Under the pieces are notes generated by a model. That model did no database searches. It was not told the origin of the DNA and saw only the letters and a program-made list of their open reading frames with translations. The position numbers and the translations under genes are program-made. Below are positions 6,616 to 16,061 of a DNA stretch of 64,000 bases, in pieces. Numbering within the stretch: position 1 is the stretch's first letter; each line of letters opens with the position of its first letter. The DNA comes from Phaeobacter sp. CECT 5382 (GTDB lineage: Bacteria > Pseudomonadota > Alphaproteobacteria > Rhodobacterales > Rhodobacteraceae): positions 186,001 to 250,000 of the forward strand of contig NZ_CYSG01000001.1 of assembly GCF_001457775.1 (NCBI RefSeq). The letters run 5' to 3'.

Positions 6616-9030
6616 TCAATGTGCTGGCGTTCCAGATCCGCGACCCTGTGCTTCGAGCGCAGCCTTGGCAGCTGCCGCCTCTTCTTCGGCGGCCTCATCC
6701 CATTCGATGGCTTCGGGCTGCCGGACCAGAGCAAGCTCCAGCACCTGCGACACATGGCTGACCGGAATGATTTCCAGACCTTCTTTTACGTTGTCCGGAA
6801 TTTCCGGCAGGTCCTTGGCGTTTTCTTCCGGGATCAGCACGGTTTTGATACCACCGCGCAGGGCGGCCAGCAGTTTTTCCTTCAGACCACCAATCGCCAG
6901 CGCGTTGCCACGCAGAGTGACTTCGCCGGTCATCGCGATGTCCTTACGAACCGGAATCTGCGTCAGCACCGACACAATGGAGGTCACCATGGCCAGACCC
7001 GCTGAGGGGCCATCCTTTGGAGTGGCGCCTTCGGGGACGTGAACGTGGATATCCCACTTGTCGAACTTCGGAGGCTTCACACCGATCTTGGGCGAGATTG
7101 AGCGCACATAAGATGATGCAGCCTCAATCGACTCTTTCATCACATCGCCCAGCTTACCGGTGGTCTTCATTCGACCCTTGCCCGGCAGGCGCAGCGCCTC
7201 GATCGACAGCAGTTCACCGCCGACAGATGTGTAGGCCAGCCCGGTGACAACACCGATCTGATCTTCCTTTTCGGCCAGACCATAGCGGTATTTCGCAACG
7301 CCCAGGAACTCATCCAGATTGTCCGAAGTGACAGAGACGCTTTCCACCTCTTTCTTGACGATCTTGGTCAGGGCCTTACGCGCCACTTTCGCGATTTCAC
7401 GCTCCAGATTCCGCACGCCAGCCTCGCGGGTATAGACCCGGATGATGTCGTTCAGCGCGTCATCGCTCAGCGAGAATTCCTTGGCTTTCAAGCCATGGTT
7501 TTTCACCTGCTTGGAAATCAGGTGCTGCTTGGCGATTTCGCGTTTCTCGTCCTCGGTGTAGCCTGACAGAGGGATGATCTCCATCCGATCCAGCAGTGGC
7601 CCAGGCATGTTGTAGCTGTTCGAGGTGGTCAGGAACATCACGTTGGAGAGATCATATTCGACCTCCATATAGTGATCCACAAAGGTGGAGTTCTGTTCCG
7701 GATCAAGCACTTCGAGCATCGCCGATGCAGGGTCACCACGGAAATCCTGGCCCATCTTGTCGATCTCGTCGAGCAGGATCAGCGGATTGGTGGTCTTGGC
7801 CTTTTTCAGCGCCTGGATGATTTTGCCGGGCATCGAGCCGATATAAGTCCGGCGATGACCGCGGATCTCGCTCTCGTCGCGCACGCCACCCAGAGAAATC
7901 CGAATGAATTCGCGTCCCGTAGCTTTGGCCACGGATTTGCCAAGCGAGGTTTTACCCACACCGGGAGGGCCCACGAGACACAGGATCGGGTCTTTGAGCT
8001 TGGCCGAGCGCTGCTGCACCGCAAGGTACTCAACAATGCGTTCTTTGACCTTTTCCAGACCATAGTGATCGGCGTCGAGAATTTCCTCGGCACGGCCCAG
8101 GTCTTTCTTGACGCGCGATTTCACGCCCCACGGAATGGCCAGCATCCAGTCGAGATAGTTGCGCACCACTGTGGCCTCAGCCGACATGGGCGACATGTTC
8201 TTGAGCTTCTTCAGCTCTGCATCGACCTTTTCACGGGCTTCTTTCGACAGCTTGATGGCGGCGATCTTTTCTTCCAGCTCGGCGATTTCGCCGGCGCCTT
8301 CTTCGCCGTCACCCAGCTCCTTCTGAATGGCCTTCATCTGCTCATTCAGATAGTATTCGCGCTGGGTTTTCTCCATCTGGGTCTTGACACGGGTCTTGAT
8401 CTTTTTCTCGACCTGCAGCACCGACATCTCGCCCTGCATCAGGCCATAGACCTTTTCAAGGCGTTCGCTGACCGACAGCGTTTCCAGCAGTTCCTGCTTG
8501 CGGTCGACCTCGATGCCGAGATGGCCTGCAACCAGATCCGCCAGCTTGGCAGGCTCGGTGGTTTCACCGACGGCTGTCAGCGCCTCTTCGGGGATATTCT
8601 TGCGCACCTTGGCGTAGCGTTCGAATTCATCACCGACGGTACGCACCAGCGCTTCGATAGTGGTCACATCACCGGGGATCTCGGTAAGATATTCGGCACG
8701 CGCTTCAAAATAGTTTTCGTTTTCAAGGAACTCAGTGATTTCGACCCGTGCGTGGCCTTCGACCAGAACCTTGACGGTCCCATCGGGCAATTTCAGCAGC
8801 TGCAGCACATTGGCCAGCACGCCGGCCTGATAGATACCATCGGTTTGGGGCTCATCCTCGGCAGGATCAATCTGGCTGGACAACAGGATCTGCTTGTCAT
8901 CAGCCATCACCTCTTCGAGGGCGCGCACAGATTTTTCCCGACCCACAAACAGCGGCACGATCATATGTGGAAAGACCACGATGTCGCGCAGCGGCAGTAC
9001 GGGATAGGAAGAATTAAGCGGCTCTTTCAT
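6616..9030 (-). CDS. lon: ATP-dependent Lon protease
   Basis: 804 residues from ATG 9030, preferred over an upstream TTG because AAAGGA precedes it at the right distance. The LON substrate-binding domain occupies about residues 8-205 (YPVLPLRDIVVFPHM). A coiled region follows, then an AAA+ domain with Walker A GPPGVGKTS (354-362) and Walker B LILLDEIDKM. The C-terminal protease domain carries the catalytic Ser in PKDGPSAG and the Lys in GGLKEKLLAA. It degrades misfolded and regulatory proteins such as cell-cycle factors in the cytosol. It is a single-gene unit. No convincing heat-shock promoter was found by eye. Confidence 0.97.
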   Translation of the reverse strand: MKEPLNSSYPVLPLRDIVVFPHMIVPLFVGREKSVRALEEVMADDKQILLSSQIDPAEDEPQTDGIYQAGVLANVLQLLKLPDGTVKVLVEGHARVEITEFLENENYFEARAEYLTEIPGDVTTIEALVRTVGDEFERYAKVRKNIPEEALTAVGETTEPAKLADLVAGHLGIEVDRKQELLETLSVSERLEKVYGLMQGEMSVLQVEKKIKTRVKTQMEKTQREYYLNEQMKAIQKELGDGEEGAGEIAELEEKIAAIKLSKEAREKVDAELKKLKNMSPMSAEATVVRNYLDWMLAIPWGVKSRVKKDLGRAEEILDADHYGLEKVKERIVEYLAVQQRSAKLKDPILCLVGPPGVGKTSLGKSVAKATGREFIRISLGGVRDESEIRGHRRTYIGSMPGKIIQALKKAKTTNPLILLDEIDKMGQDFRGDPASAMLEVLDPEQNSTFVDHYMEVEYDLSNVMFLTTSNSYNMPGPLLDRMEIIPLSGYTEDEKREIAKQHLISKQVKNHGLKAKEFSLSDDALNDIIRVYTREAGVRNLEREIAKVARKALTKIVKKEVESVSVTSDNLDEFLGVAKYRYGLAEKEDQIGVVTGLAYTSVGGELLSIEALRLPGKGRMKTTGKLGDVMKESIEAASSYVRSISPKIGVKPPKFDKWDIHVHVPEGATPKDGPSAGLAMVTSIVSVLTQIPVRKDIAMTGEVTLRGNALAIGGLKEKLLAALRGGIKTVLIPEENAKDLPEIPDNVKEGLEIIPVSHVSQVLELALVRQPEAIEWDEAAEEEAAAAKAALEAQGRGSGTPAH

Positions 9031-9348
9031 ACTCGGTCCTTTACTTGGCAAGAAAGCCTGATCCCAACACTTGGCAACCCTCGGCTCTCTCCTCTTTGGA
9101 AGTCTTTTATCTGGTATGGCGGTTAATATTTTTCAACCACCCTGCCTCAAGCGTGGCAGCAGTGTGCCTTTAGCACCGAAGGATCACAAGGGTGCAATTG
9201 CAGCCAAGGTGAGCAAAGCGCTAACGCCCAAAAAAAAGGCTTGTCACCCCCGGAAGTCCACCCGGTGGTCATGCCCGCAGTTCACACTAAGACAAGGCCA
9301 GAATATGGGGCCGCAGTGTGGCGCAGGCAGGACAGATGGGCAACACTA
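9031..9348. other. Intergenic region between tgt and lon
   Basis: 318 bases without a supportable gene. It should contain the lon promoter on the minus strand, but no clear sigma70 or RpoH pair stood out, and no good terminator hairpin for tgt was seen. Confidence 0.5.
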
Positions 9349-10479
9349 CTATAGGGGGTCGATATCGCCGTTGGCGCGGGTTTCATGGAAATCCTTTTGC
9401 CAGGCATCAAACGTGCCTGCTGCAATGGCGTCGCGCATGCCCTGCATGATCTCCTGAAAGTAATGCAGGTTGTGCCAGGTCAGCAGCATCCCCGAGATCA
9501 TCTCGCCGGAGCGGAAAACATGGTGCAGATAGGCGCGGCTGTATTTGGAACAGGCCGGGCAGCTGCAGGCCTCATCCAGGGGGCGCGGATCATCCGCATG
9601 GCGTGCATTTTTGATATTGACCACGCCATGACGGGTAAACACCTGCCCTGTCCGCCCCGACCGTGACGGCAGCACGCAGTCCATCATGTCGATACCGCGC
9701 GCGACGGCGCCAACGATGTCATCCGGCTTGCCCACACCCATCAGATAGCGCGGCTTGTCCTCGGGCAGCATGTCGGGCGCATAGTCCAGACAGCCGAACA
9801 TCGCCTCCTGCCCCTCGCCCACTGCCAGACCACCCACGGCATAGCCATCAAAGCCGATTTTGCGCAACGCCTCGGCGCTTTCTTCGCGCAGATCCTGCTC
9901 CAGCCCGCCCTGCATGATGCCAAACAAAGCATGACCCGGCCGATCGCCAAAGGCTTCGCGCGAGCGATCCGCCCAGCGCATCGACAGTCGCATGCTTTCG
10001 GCAATGCGGTCACGATCCGCAGGCAGGGCCGGACATTCGTCAAAACACATGACAATGTCGGATCCCAACAGCTTTTGGATCTCCATCGAGCGTTCCGGCG
10101 TCAGCTCATGCTTGGCGCCGTTGATGTGGCTTTTGAAGGTCACGCCCTTTTCTGTCAGCTTGCGCAGCCCGGCCAGTGACATCACCTGAAAGCCGCCACT
10201 GTCGGTCAGAATGGGACGATCCCAGTTCATGAACTTATGCAAGCCCCCTAGGCGATCAATGCGTTCCGCCGTCGGGCGCAGCATCAGATGATAAGTATTG
10301 CCCAACAGGATGTCGGCTCCCGTGGCACGCACACTTTCCGGCAGCATCGCTTTGACCGTGGCGGCCGTCCCCACAGGCATAAAGGCAGGGGTGCGAATAT
10401 CGCCCCGCGGAGTGGAAATGACCCCGGTCCGGGCCTTGCCATCGCTGGCTTTCAGATCAAAGCTGATTTTCGCCGCCAT
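9349..10479 (-). CDS. tgt: Queuine tRNA-ribosyltransferase (TGT)
   Basis: 376 residues from ATG 10479 (MAAKISFDL), preceded by GAAGGA. It exchanges guanine-34 for preQ1 in tRNAs for Asp, Asn, His and Tyr. Diagnostic features are the [10 protein letters not shown] substrate motif, the nucleophile region with [13 protein letters not shown], and the zinc site C-x-C-x2-C followed by a His about 25 residues later (CSCPACS ... TWHNLHY). Length is normal. It stands alone between lon and the SPFH gene. Confidence 0.97.
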   Translation of the reverse strand: MAAKISFDLKASDGKARTGVISTPRGDIRTPAFMPVGTAATVKAMLPESVRATGADILLGNTYHLMLRPTAERIDRLGGLHKFMNWDRPILTDSGGFQVMSLAGLRKLTEKGVTFKSHINGAKHELTPERSMEIQKLLGSDIVMCFDECPALPADRDRIAESMRLSMRWADRSREAFGDRPGHALFGIMQGGLEQDLREESAEALRKIGFDGYAVGGLAVGEGQEAMFGCLDYAPDMLPEDKPRYLMGVGKPDDIVGAVARGIDMMDCVLPSRSGRTGQVFTRHGVVNIKNARHADDPRPLDEACSCPACSKYSRAYLHHVFRSGEMISGMLLTWHNLHYFQEIMQGMRDAIAAGTFDAWQKDFHETRANGDIDPL

Positions 10480-10684
10480 TTTTTCTATCCTTCGCCAGCA
10501 CAACCCGGGGCATTTGCCCGATTACCAGCGCTTTGACAAGTGCATCCAGCCTTGTCAGCCAGATGGGAGCAGCCCATACAGGGTTCAAGAGACGGGGAAA
10601 GCGGCGTCTTGAAATGCGAAGCGCCGCCCCTCATATGTATACAATAGTACACATTGATAGTACGCAGATATTTTGGAGCCCCCG

Positions 10685-11575
10685 ATGAACGAAGACCTCC
10701 TCATTGGCCTGATTTCGGCAAACGCCATCTACATTTTGGCCGCACTTTTCCTGATTGTGATCATTTTCAAAGGCGTCCACATCGTCCCACAGTCCGAAAA
10801 ATTCGTGGTCGAACGCTTTGGCCGCCTGCATTCGGTTCTTGGGCCCGGCATCAACTTCATTGTGCCATTGCTGGACAACGTCGCGCACCGTATTTCGGTG
10901 CTGGAGCGTCAGCTGCCAAATGCCACCCAGGACGCCATCACCAAGGACAACGTGCTCGTGCAGATTGATACATCGGTGTTCTATCGCATTCTGGAGCCGG
11001 AAAAGACCGTCTATCGCATTCGCGATGTCGATGCCGCCATCGCCACCACCGTCGCCGGGATTGTGCGTGCCGAGATCGGTAAGATGGATCTGGACGAGGT
11101 GCAGTCGAACCGCTCGCAACTTATTGGCCAGATTCAGACCGCCGTTGAGGATGCCGTTGATGACTGGGGGATCGAAGTCACGCGCGCCGAAATTCTCGAT
11201 GTGAACCTCGATCAGGCCACCCGAGACGCCATGCTGCAGCAGCTCAACGCCGAACGCGCCCGCCGCGCTCAGGTAACCGAGGCTGAAGGCACCAAACGCG
11301 CGGTAGAACTCGCCGCCGAAGGCGAGCTTTATGCCGCCGAGCAGATTGCCAAGGCGCGGCGTATTCAGGCCGATGCCGAAGCCTATGCCACCGAGGTGGT
11401 CGCCAAAGCAATCCGCGAAAACGGTATTGAGGCGGCGCAGTATCAGGTCGCGCTGAAGCAGGTCGAAGCCCTGAATGCGCTTGGCAATGGCGAAGGCAAA
11501 CAGACCATCGTTCTACCTGCCCATGCGATTGAGGCCTTTGGTGATGCCTTCAAACTGCTGAAAGGTGGCAAATAA
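10685..11575 (+). CDS. qmcA: SPFH/band 7 membrane protein, QmcA/stomatin type
   Basis: 296 residues from ATG 10685, with GGAG upstream. Residues 5-30 form a membrane anchor. They are followed by the SPFH domain (VHIVPQSEKFVVERFGRLH), a long charged helix (about 190-250) with KARRIQADAEAYAT, and the hydrophobic C-terminal motif after ALGNGEGKQTIVLP. It forms large ring assemblies in the inner membrane, often restraining FtsH-type proteases. It is translationally coupled to the next gene (TAATG), an NfeD protein, the standard partner of this family. Confidence 0.92.
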   Translation: MNEDLLIGLISANAIYILAALFLIVIIFKGVHIVPQSEKFVVERFGRLHSVLGPGINFIVPLLDNVAHRISVLERQLPNATQDAITKDNVLVQIDTSVFYRILEPEKTVYRIRDVDAAIATTVAGIVRAEIGKMDLDEVQSNRSQLIGQIQTAVEDAVDDWGIEVTRAEILDVNLDQATRDAMLQQLNAERARRAQVTEAEGTKRAVELAAEGELYAAEQIAKARRIQADAEAYATEVVAKAIRENGIEAAQYQVALKQVEALNALGNGEGKQTIVLPAHAIEAFGDAFKLLKGGK

Positions 11576-11862
11576 TGGCTGAGATTGCCTCCTATTGGGA
11601 GCTCTGGTGGGTTTGGTGCGCTGCCGCGCTGATCCTCGCCATCCTCGAGGTTTTGGCCCCCGGCTTTGTCTTCCTGGGTTTTGCCCTGGGCGCCCTGGCC
11701 TGCGGCCTTTTTCTGGCTGCGCTTGGCAGCGGAGCTCTGGGCTTACCCGCCCTCCTCTTTCTCTTTGCCGCGCTATCGTTAATCTCCTGGCTTTTGATGC
11801 GACGCTATTTTGCCCTCCCCACAGGCCAGGTGAAAAACTTCGACCACGACATCAACGACTAG
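11575..11862 (+). CDS. NfeD-like short membrane protein
   Basis: 95 residues with about three hydrophobic helices (12-30, 35-55, 58-75) and a short soluble tail (RYFALPTGQVKNF). It is the short NfeD1b type lacking the N-terminal ClpP-class protease. The start codon shares one base with the stop of the SPFH gene. NfeD proteins work with SPFH/stomatin partners in membrane quality control. The C-terminal OB-fold found in longer members is missing or very short here. Confidence 0.85.
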   Translation: MAEIASYWELWWVWCAAALILAILEVLAPGFVFLGFALGALACGLFLAALGSGALGLPALLFLFAALSLISWLLMRRYFALPTGQVKNFDHDIND

Positions 11863-12093
11863 AGCCCCGTCAAAGATAGCTGCGATCAGCCCAATTGGGT
11901 AATCTTTCCAATCGGAGCCGATCGGCAGTGCGGGCCAGTCCCTTTGCGCCTAAAAGTGACACAAACGTCCCGACAACCGACATTGGGTCACATGCAGCGT
12001 AAGTCCGGTTTGAGCCCAGGGTGACTGATGCAGCGGGACGCACGAATGGCTGCTTCAATGCGAAGTCATAAAAATAATCAATGCAAGGTGTTT

Positions 12094-12555
12094 TCAAAAA
12101 TGACCGCAGAGGCCTTCCTCGAAATCCCACGCCCCCTTTTGTTCTCCGCGTTCCAAAAAAGCATACGCAGTTTCGATATCTACACTCGCGGGAACGTCTA
12201 TCGCATACAGTTGATACCCAAAGTTTCCATGTTCGTATGAGCATCCAAGATGCTCGAGCGGTTTCCACGATTCGGCAAACAACCCAGGATCATGCTTGTC
12301 CTGCAAAACAAGAATTCGGTATGTAGAATGCCCAGATTTTGGACCGAGGCCGACAACTTTTATCTGGCCTTCGACCTGGCTTGTCATGACAGCGTCCCGG
12401 AAGCTGATGCCCTTTGCAAAGAACGGCGAATTCTCAAGCCGATAGACACCCGAACCAAGGTTGGTTGCCCACACACTTTCAGTTGAATGACCATGCCAAA
12501 TGTCAGAGCCGAGATCAAATATGACCTTATGCATTTGATTGTCTGTTGCGTTCAT
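12094..12555 (-). CDS. DUF4265-like protein
   Basis: 153 residues, soluble, no catalytic motif recognised. The stretch ESVWATNLGSGVYRLENSPFF followed by AKGISFRD is typical of DUF4265 proteins, small bacterial proteins of unknown function. It is oriented against its neighbours, stands alone and has somewhat lower GC than the surrounding core genes, suggesting an accessory gene. An overlapping frame reaching 11870 was not accepted as a gene. Confidence 0.7.
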   Translation of the reverse strand: MNATDNQMHKVIFDLGSDIWHGHSTESVWATNLGSGVYRLENSPFFAKGISFRDAVMTSQVEGQIKVVGLGPKSGHSTYRILVLQDKHDPGLFAESWKPLEHLGCSYEHGNFGYQLYAIDVPASVDIETAYAFLERGEQKGAWDFEEGLCGHF

Positions 12556-12791
12556 CTGGGTACCGTAGGTTGCAAACTGCGTTGTGTCACTAACTTAGCC
12601 AGACCAAAAGCCGACATTGGCGCAGCCGCAGCGAAATGGTGATTTGTCCCGCACAGCCGCCACTGGTGCTATCAGCCCAGATGTCTGCTTATGGAGCCTT
12701 CTGCTCGAACGGACGACTTCCGGTTGCTCCCTCTGGACCTTCCTGCGCGCGTTCCCTATATAAACAGTCGGATTAACTGTCAGGGATCGAC

Positions 12792-13154
12792 ATGACCAAC
12801 GCTTCCGAACCGCTTGAAGGCACGCCGCTCATTGCGCCGTCTTCCGTTGAACACCCGCTTTTTGATCAGGTCACCGAGGCCTGCAAATCGGTCTATGACC
12901 CTGAAATTCCAGTCAATATCTACGAGCTGGGCCTGATCTATACCATCGACATCAATGATGAAAACGATGTGCAGATCATCATGACCCTCACAGCTCCAGG
13001 CTGCCCTGTCGCCGGTGAGATGCCCGGCTGGATCGTTGATGCGGTCTCGCCGGTGCCTGGTGTCAAATCCGTCAATGTCGACATCACCTGGGAGCCGCCC
13101 TGGGGCATGGAGATGATGTCGGACGAGGCGCGCTTGGAATTGGGCTTTATGTAA
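12792..13154 (+). CDS. MIP18/DUF59 Fe-S cluster assembly protein, SufT-like
   Basis: 120 residues. The core motif DPEIPVNIYELGLIY and the reactive-cysteine region TAPGCPVAGEMP are characteristic of the MIP18/SufT family. That family helps mature Fe-S proteins, usually as part of or beside a suf operon. The C-terminal WEPPWGMEMMS is also conserved. The main suf genes are not in the window. An IscA-type carrier lies 1.5 kb downstream, separated by an unrelated phosphodiesterase gene. Confidence 0.9.
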   Translation: MTNASEPLEGTPLIAPSSVEHPLFDQVTEACKSVYDPEIPVNIYELGLIYTIDINDENDVQIIMTLTAPGCPVAGEMPGWIVDAVSPVPGVKSVNVDITWEPPWGMEMMSDEARLELGFM

Positions 13155-13262
13155 AGCGCAGCTCTCGCCCTCAAAGAGTTACAAAAGCTTCACAGGATCG
13201 CGGCAAAGGTTTTACCCTGTGCCGCGATTTCTCTTTTGAAATCAATTTCTCAGGAGAACACC

Positions 13263-14501
13263 GTGCAGACCCCCTTGCGTATCTTTCTGTCCCTGCCGTT
13301 TCTATCTGCAATCAGTCTTGTCACTGCCACACCGCAGGTTGCGACGGGTAGCGAAGACGGTCTTAGCTATGGGCCGCGTCCGGCCTATTTGGTCAATATG
13401 CTGCCCGAAGGTGCCCTGAAGGAGAAACTACAATCCTGTGCTGGGCAAACGCCCACTCGCAGCAGCTTTTCGATCGGTCATCGTGGCGCGCCTCTGATGT
13501 TCCCCGAACACACGGTGCAGTCCAATGTTGCCGCCGCCCAGATGGGGGCCGGCATTCTGGAATGTGATGTCACCTTTACCAAAGATCTGGAACTGATCTG
13601 CCGCCACGCGCAAGACGATCTGGCCACCACCACCAATATCCTGACCACCGATCTGGCCGAGACCTGCATCACGCCTTTCACACCTGCCAGCGGCAATACG
13701 CCTGCCTTGGCTGAGTGCCGCAGCTCTGATCTCACCCTTGCTGAGTTCCGCAGCCTGACACCCAAGATGGACAGTTTTGACAAAACCGCAACCACTGCCG
13801 CGGCCTCCCAGGGCGGCTTAGCCCCGTGGCGCAGCACCCAATATGTCGATGGGGCCACTTCCATGACCCATGCGGAGTCCATCGCTCTGTTCAAATCTCT
13901 TGGCACAAAATTCACCCCTGAGCTGAAATCCCCGGCCGTAGAGATGCCATTCAATGGGTTTTCGCTGCAGGACTATGCGCAAAAGATGATCGACGAATAC
14001 AAGGCTGCGGGCATTCCACCTTCAGATGTCTGGCCCCAGAGCTTTGATCTTGAGGTGGTGAAATACTGGATCGAACACGAGCCAGAATTCGGCAAGCAGG
14101 CCGTCTATCTGGATGGCCGTTATAGCGGCGACAGCCCACTGAACCCGATGGATCCGGACAGTTTCAGTCCTTCGATGCAGGAGCTGGCCGACATGGGTGT
14201 CAACTATATCGCGCCGCCAATGTGGATGCTGCTGACCTTGGAAAACGGTCAAATGGTGCCCTCGGCCTATGCCACAAAAGCAAAGACGGCCGGGTTGAAG
14301 CTGATCACTTGGACGCTTGAACGCTCTGGCCCGCTGACCACTGGGGGCGGCTGGTATTTCCAGACGGTTCAGCCCGCTATTCACGATGCCTCCGGCTATT
14401 ATCAGGTTCTGGATGTTCTGGCGCAGGATGTCGGGATTGCGGGCATCTTTTCTGACTGGCCTGCAACGGTGACCTACTACGCAAACTGCATGGGGTTTTA
14501 A
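13263..14501 (+). CDS. Periplasmic glycerophosphodiester phosphodiesterase
   Basis: 412 residues from GTG 13263, chosen for the CAGGAG site just upstream; an upstream TTG lacks one. Residues 1-28 look like a cleavable signal peptide. The GDPD barrel begins with IGHRGAPLMFPEHTV, giving the catalytic His and the Glu of the metal site, then the ECDVTFTKD motif and a second catalytic His in ICRHAQDD. It should hydrolyse lipid-derived glycerophosphodiesters to glycerol 3-phosphate plus alcohol, for phosphorus or carbon scavenging. It is longer than E. coli GlpQ (about 360) because of inserted loops. A short terminator-like hairpin follows. Confidence 0.9.
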   Translation: MQTPLRIFLSLPFLSAISLVTATPQVATGSEDGLSYGPRPAYLVNMLPEGALKEKLQSCAGQTPTRSSFSIGHRGAPLMFPEHTVQSNVAAAQMGAGILECDVTFTKDLELICRHAQDDLATTTNILTTDLAETCITPFTPASGNTPALAECRSSDLTLAEFRSLTPKMDSFDKTATTAAASQGGLAPWRSTQYVDGATSMTHAESIALFKSLGTKFTPELKSPAVEMPFNGFSLQDYAQKMIDEYKAAGIPPSDVWPQSFDLEVVKYWIEHEPEFGKQAVYLDGRYSGDSPLNPMDPDSFSPSMQELADMGVNYIAPPMWMLLTLENGQMVPSAYATKAKTAGLKLITWTLERSGPLTTGGGWYFQTVQPAIHDASGYYQVLDVLAQDVGIAGIFSDWPATVTYYANCMGF

Positions 14502-14534
14502 GCCGTTTTAAGACCTTCTGTCCAAGACTTCAGG

Positions 14535-14563
14535 CGGGCTGCATCTCTCTTGCGGCCCGTTTT
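14535..14563 (+). terminator. Weak terminator after the glycerophosphodiesterase gene
   Basis: CGGGCTGCA (14535-14543) pairs with TGCGGCCCG (14551-14559) with one G-U pair, followed by only four Ts. Confidence 0.5.
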
Positions 14564-14638
14564 GCACTGCGCTGCCTCTTGAGCCTGCGCGCCTGCGGGC
14601 CTAGATAGAAGGGTACGCGCGAATTGGAGACACAGATC

Positions 14639-14998
14639 ATGTTCGGCATTCCTGGCAAACAGGCGGTGACAATCACCCCACGGGCAGCAGCCCAGATCAC
14701 CAAACTGATGCAGAGCGGCGGCCATGCAGGCCTGCGCATCGGCGTCAAAAAGGGTGGCTGTGCAGGCATGGAATATTCCATGGAATATGTCGACACGGCC
14801 GATGGCAATGACGAAGTGGTCGAACAGGATGGGGCTCGGGTGATGATCGCTCCTATGGCACAAATGTTTCTGTTTGGCACTGAAATCGACTATGAAACCT
14901 CCCTGTTGGAAAGCGGCTTCAAGTTCAACAATCCCAACGTTTCTGAGGCCTGCGGCTGTGGTGAATCTATCAGCTTCAAGGACATGCCCAGCCTTTAG
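14639..14998 (+). CDS. IscA/SufA-type A-type Fe-S carrier
   Basis: 119 residues from ATG 14639, with GGAG eight bases upstream. The three conserved cysteines of the HesB/IscA family are present in KKGGCAGM and ACGCGES. The protein carries Fe-S clusters from the scaffold to apo-enzymes. The central FLFGTEIDYE is a family hallmark. It belongs functionally with the SufT-like gene at 12792. Confidence 0.93.
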   Translation: MFGIPGKQAVTITPRAAAQITKLMQSGGHAGLRIGVKKGGCAGMEYSMEYVDTADGNDEVVEQDGARVMIAPMAQMFLFGTEIDYETSLLESGFKFNNPNVSEACGCGESISFKDMPSL

Positions 14999-15164
14999 GT
15001 GAACCCGTTCCAGGCTTTTGAAGCAGCCGCCCTGGCGGTCTGCGCCAGCAAAAAAGGGATCGGAAAAGTTCAGGAGGGGATTTACCCGGCATTTTCTTTG
15101 TCCGATTGCCCCGCCCTGTCCCCAGTGCTACCACAGCGCCAATTCAAAAAACGGGGAATGGCAA

Positions 15165-15914
15165 ATGCGGCGGAAACTGGCAGCAGGCAATTGGAAGATG
15201 AATGGCACGAGCGCGGCCCTGGCTGAGCTTGAAACCCTGGCAAAGTCCCATGCACAGGCAAAGGTCGAGATCCTGATCTGCCCCCCTGCAACACTGCTCG
15301 CCCATGCTGCTGCAACCACCGTTGATAGCGCTGTCGCCATCGGAGGTCAGGATTGCCATGCCGCTATCAATGGTGCCCATACCGGAGACATCTCCGCCGA
15401 GATGCTGAAGGATGCAGGTGCCACAGCTGTCATTCTGGGTCATTCGGAACGACGCTGCGATCACGCAGAGACCAGCGCCCAGGTCGCCGCCAAAACATCC
15501 GCAGCCTGGGCCGCGGGCCTCACCGCTATTGTCTGCCTTGGCGAAACCCTTGAACAACGTGAAGCCGGAGAAACGCTGGCGGTGGTCGGCAATCAGCTGG
15601 CAAAATCCCTGCCGGATGGTGTGACTGCAGCCAACACCGTCATTGCCTATGAGCCGGTCTGGGCCATTGGCACCGGCAAAGTGCCCACGCTGGAGCAGAT
15701 CGCCAAGGTGCATGGATTTTTGCGCGCGGCCCTTGCGTCCCGCTTTGGTACACAATTGGCCGATGCCGCCGCCCTTCTCTATGGCGGTTCGGTCAAAGCC
15801 AGCAATGCAGCAGAAATTTTTGCCATTTCTAATGTCGATGGCGCACTTGTTGGCGGCGCCAGCCTCAAGGCGGCCGATTTCTCTCCCATCATCACGGCCC
15901 TTGAAGCCAGCTGA
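15165..15914 (+). CDS. tpiA: Triosephosphate isomerase
   Basis: 249 residues from ATG 15165 ([14 protein letters not shown]); the frame is open upstream but family length fixes this start. Catalytic residues are visible: Lys in GNWKMN, His in VILGHSERR, Glu in [11 protein letters not shown], and the phosphate-gripping GGSVKASN near the C-terminus. It interconverts dihydroxyacetone phosphate and glyceraldehyde 3-phosphate. The first residues of the barrel follow the alphaproteobacterial type. A strong terminator follows. Confidence 0.97.
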   Translation: MRRKLAAGNWKMNGTSAALAELETLAKSHAQAKVEILICPPATLLAHAAATTVDSAVAIGGQDCHAAINGAHTGDISAEMLKDAGATAVILGHSERRCDHAETSAQVAAKTSAAWAAGLTAIVCLGETLEQREAGETLAVVGNQLAKSLPDGVTAANTVIAYEPVWAIGTGKVPTLEQIAKVHGFLRAALASRFGTQLADAAALLYGGSVKASNAAEIFAISNVDGALVGGASLKAADFSPIITALEAS

Positions 15915-16010
15915 CCGTCGCCGGTTTCATCTTGCCCGAAAAACCGCGAGGTGGATTGACCTTCGGCCCAAAAGACGCAGCACCCCTGACACGCCGCACC
16001 ACTTAAAACC

Positions 16011-16041
16011 AAAAAACGCCCCGGAGATCCGGGGCGTTTTC
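16011..16041. terminator. Bidirectional terminator between tpiA and dctM
   Basis: AACGCCCCGG (16015-16024) pairs perfectly with CCGGGGCGTT (16029-16038) across a 4-base loop, with A-rich and T-rich flanks. It can stop tpiA on the plus strand and dctM on the minus strand. Confidence 0.92.
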
Positions 16042-16061
16042 TTTTGCAATAACAACATTTG

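Noticed and set aside
7672-9126. 484-codon open frame on the plus strand antisense to lon
   Set aside because: It lies fully opposite the well-supported lon gene, is rich in His/Phe/Leu without domains, and reflects GC-codon bias in the opposite frame.
11870-12268. Minus-strand frame of 132 codons overlapping the DUF4265 gene
   Set aside because: Composition is not protein-like, it overlaps a better gene in another frame, and it may only be part of a repetitive sequence.
14999-15226. 75-codon frame between the IscA-like gene and tpiA
   Set aside because: It overlaps the tpiA start in another frame, starts at a weak codon and has no domain.
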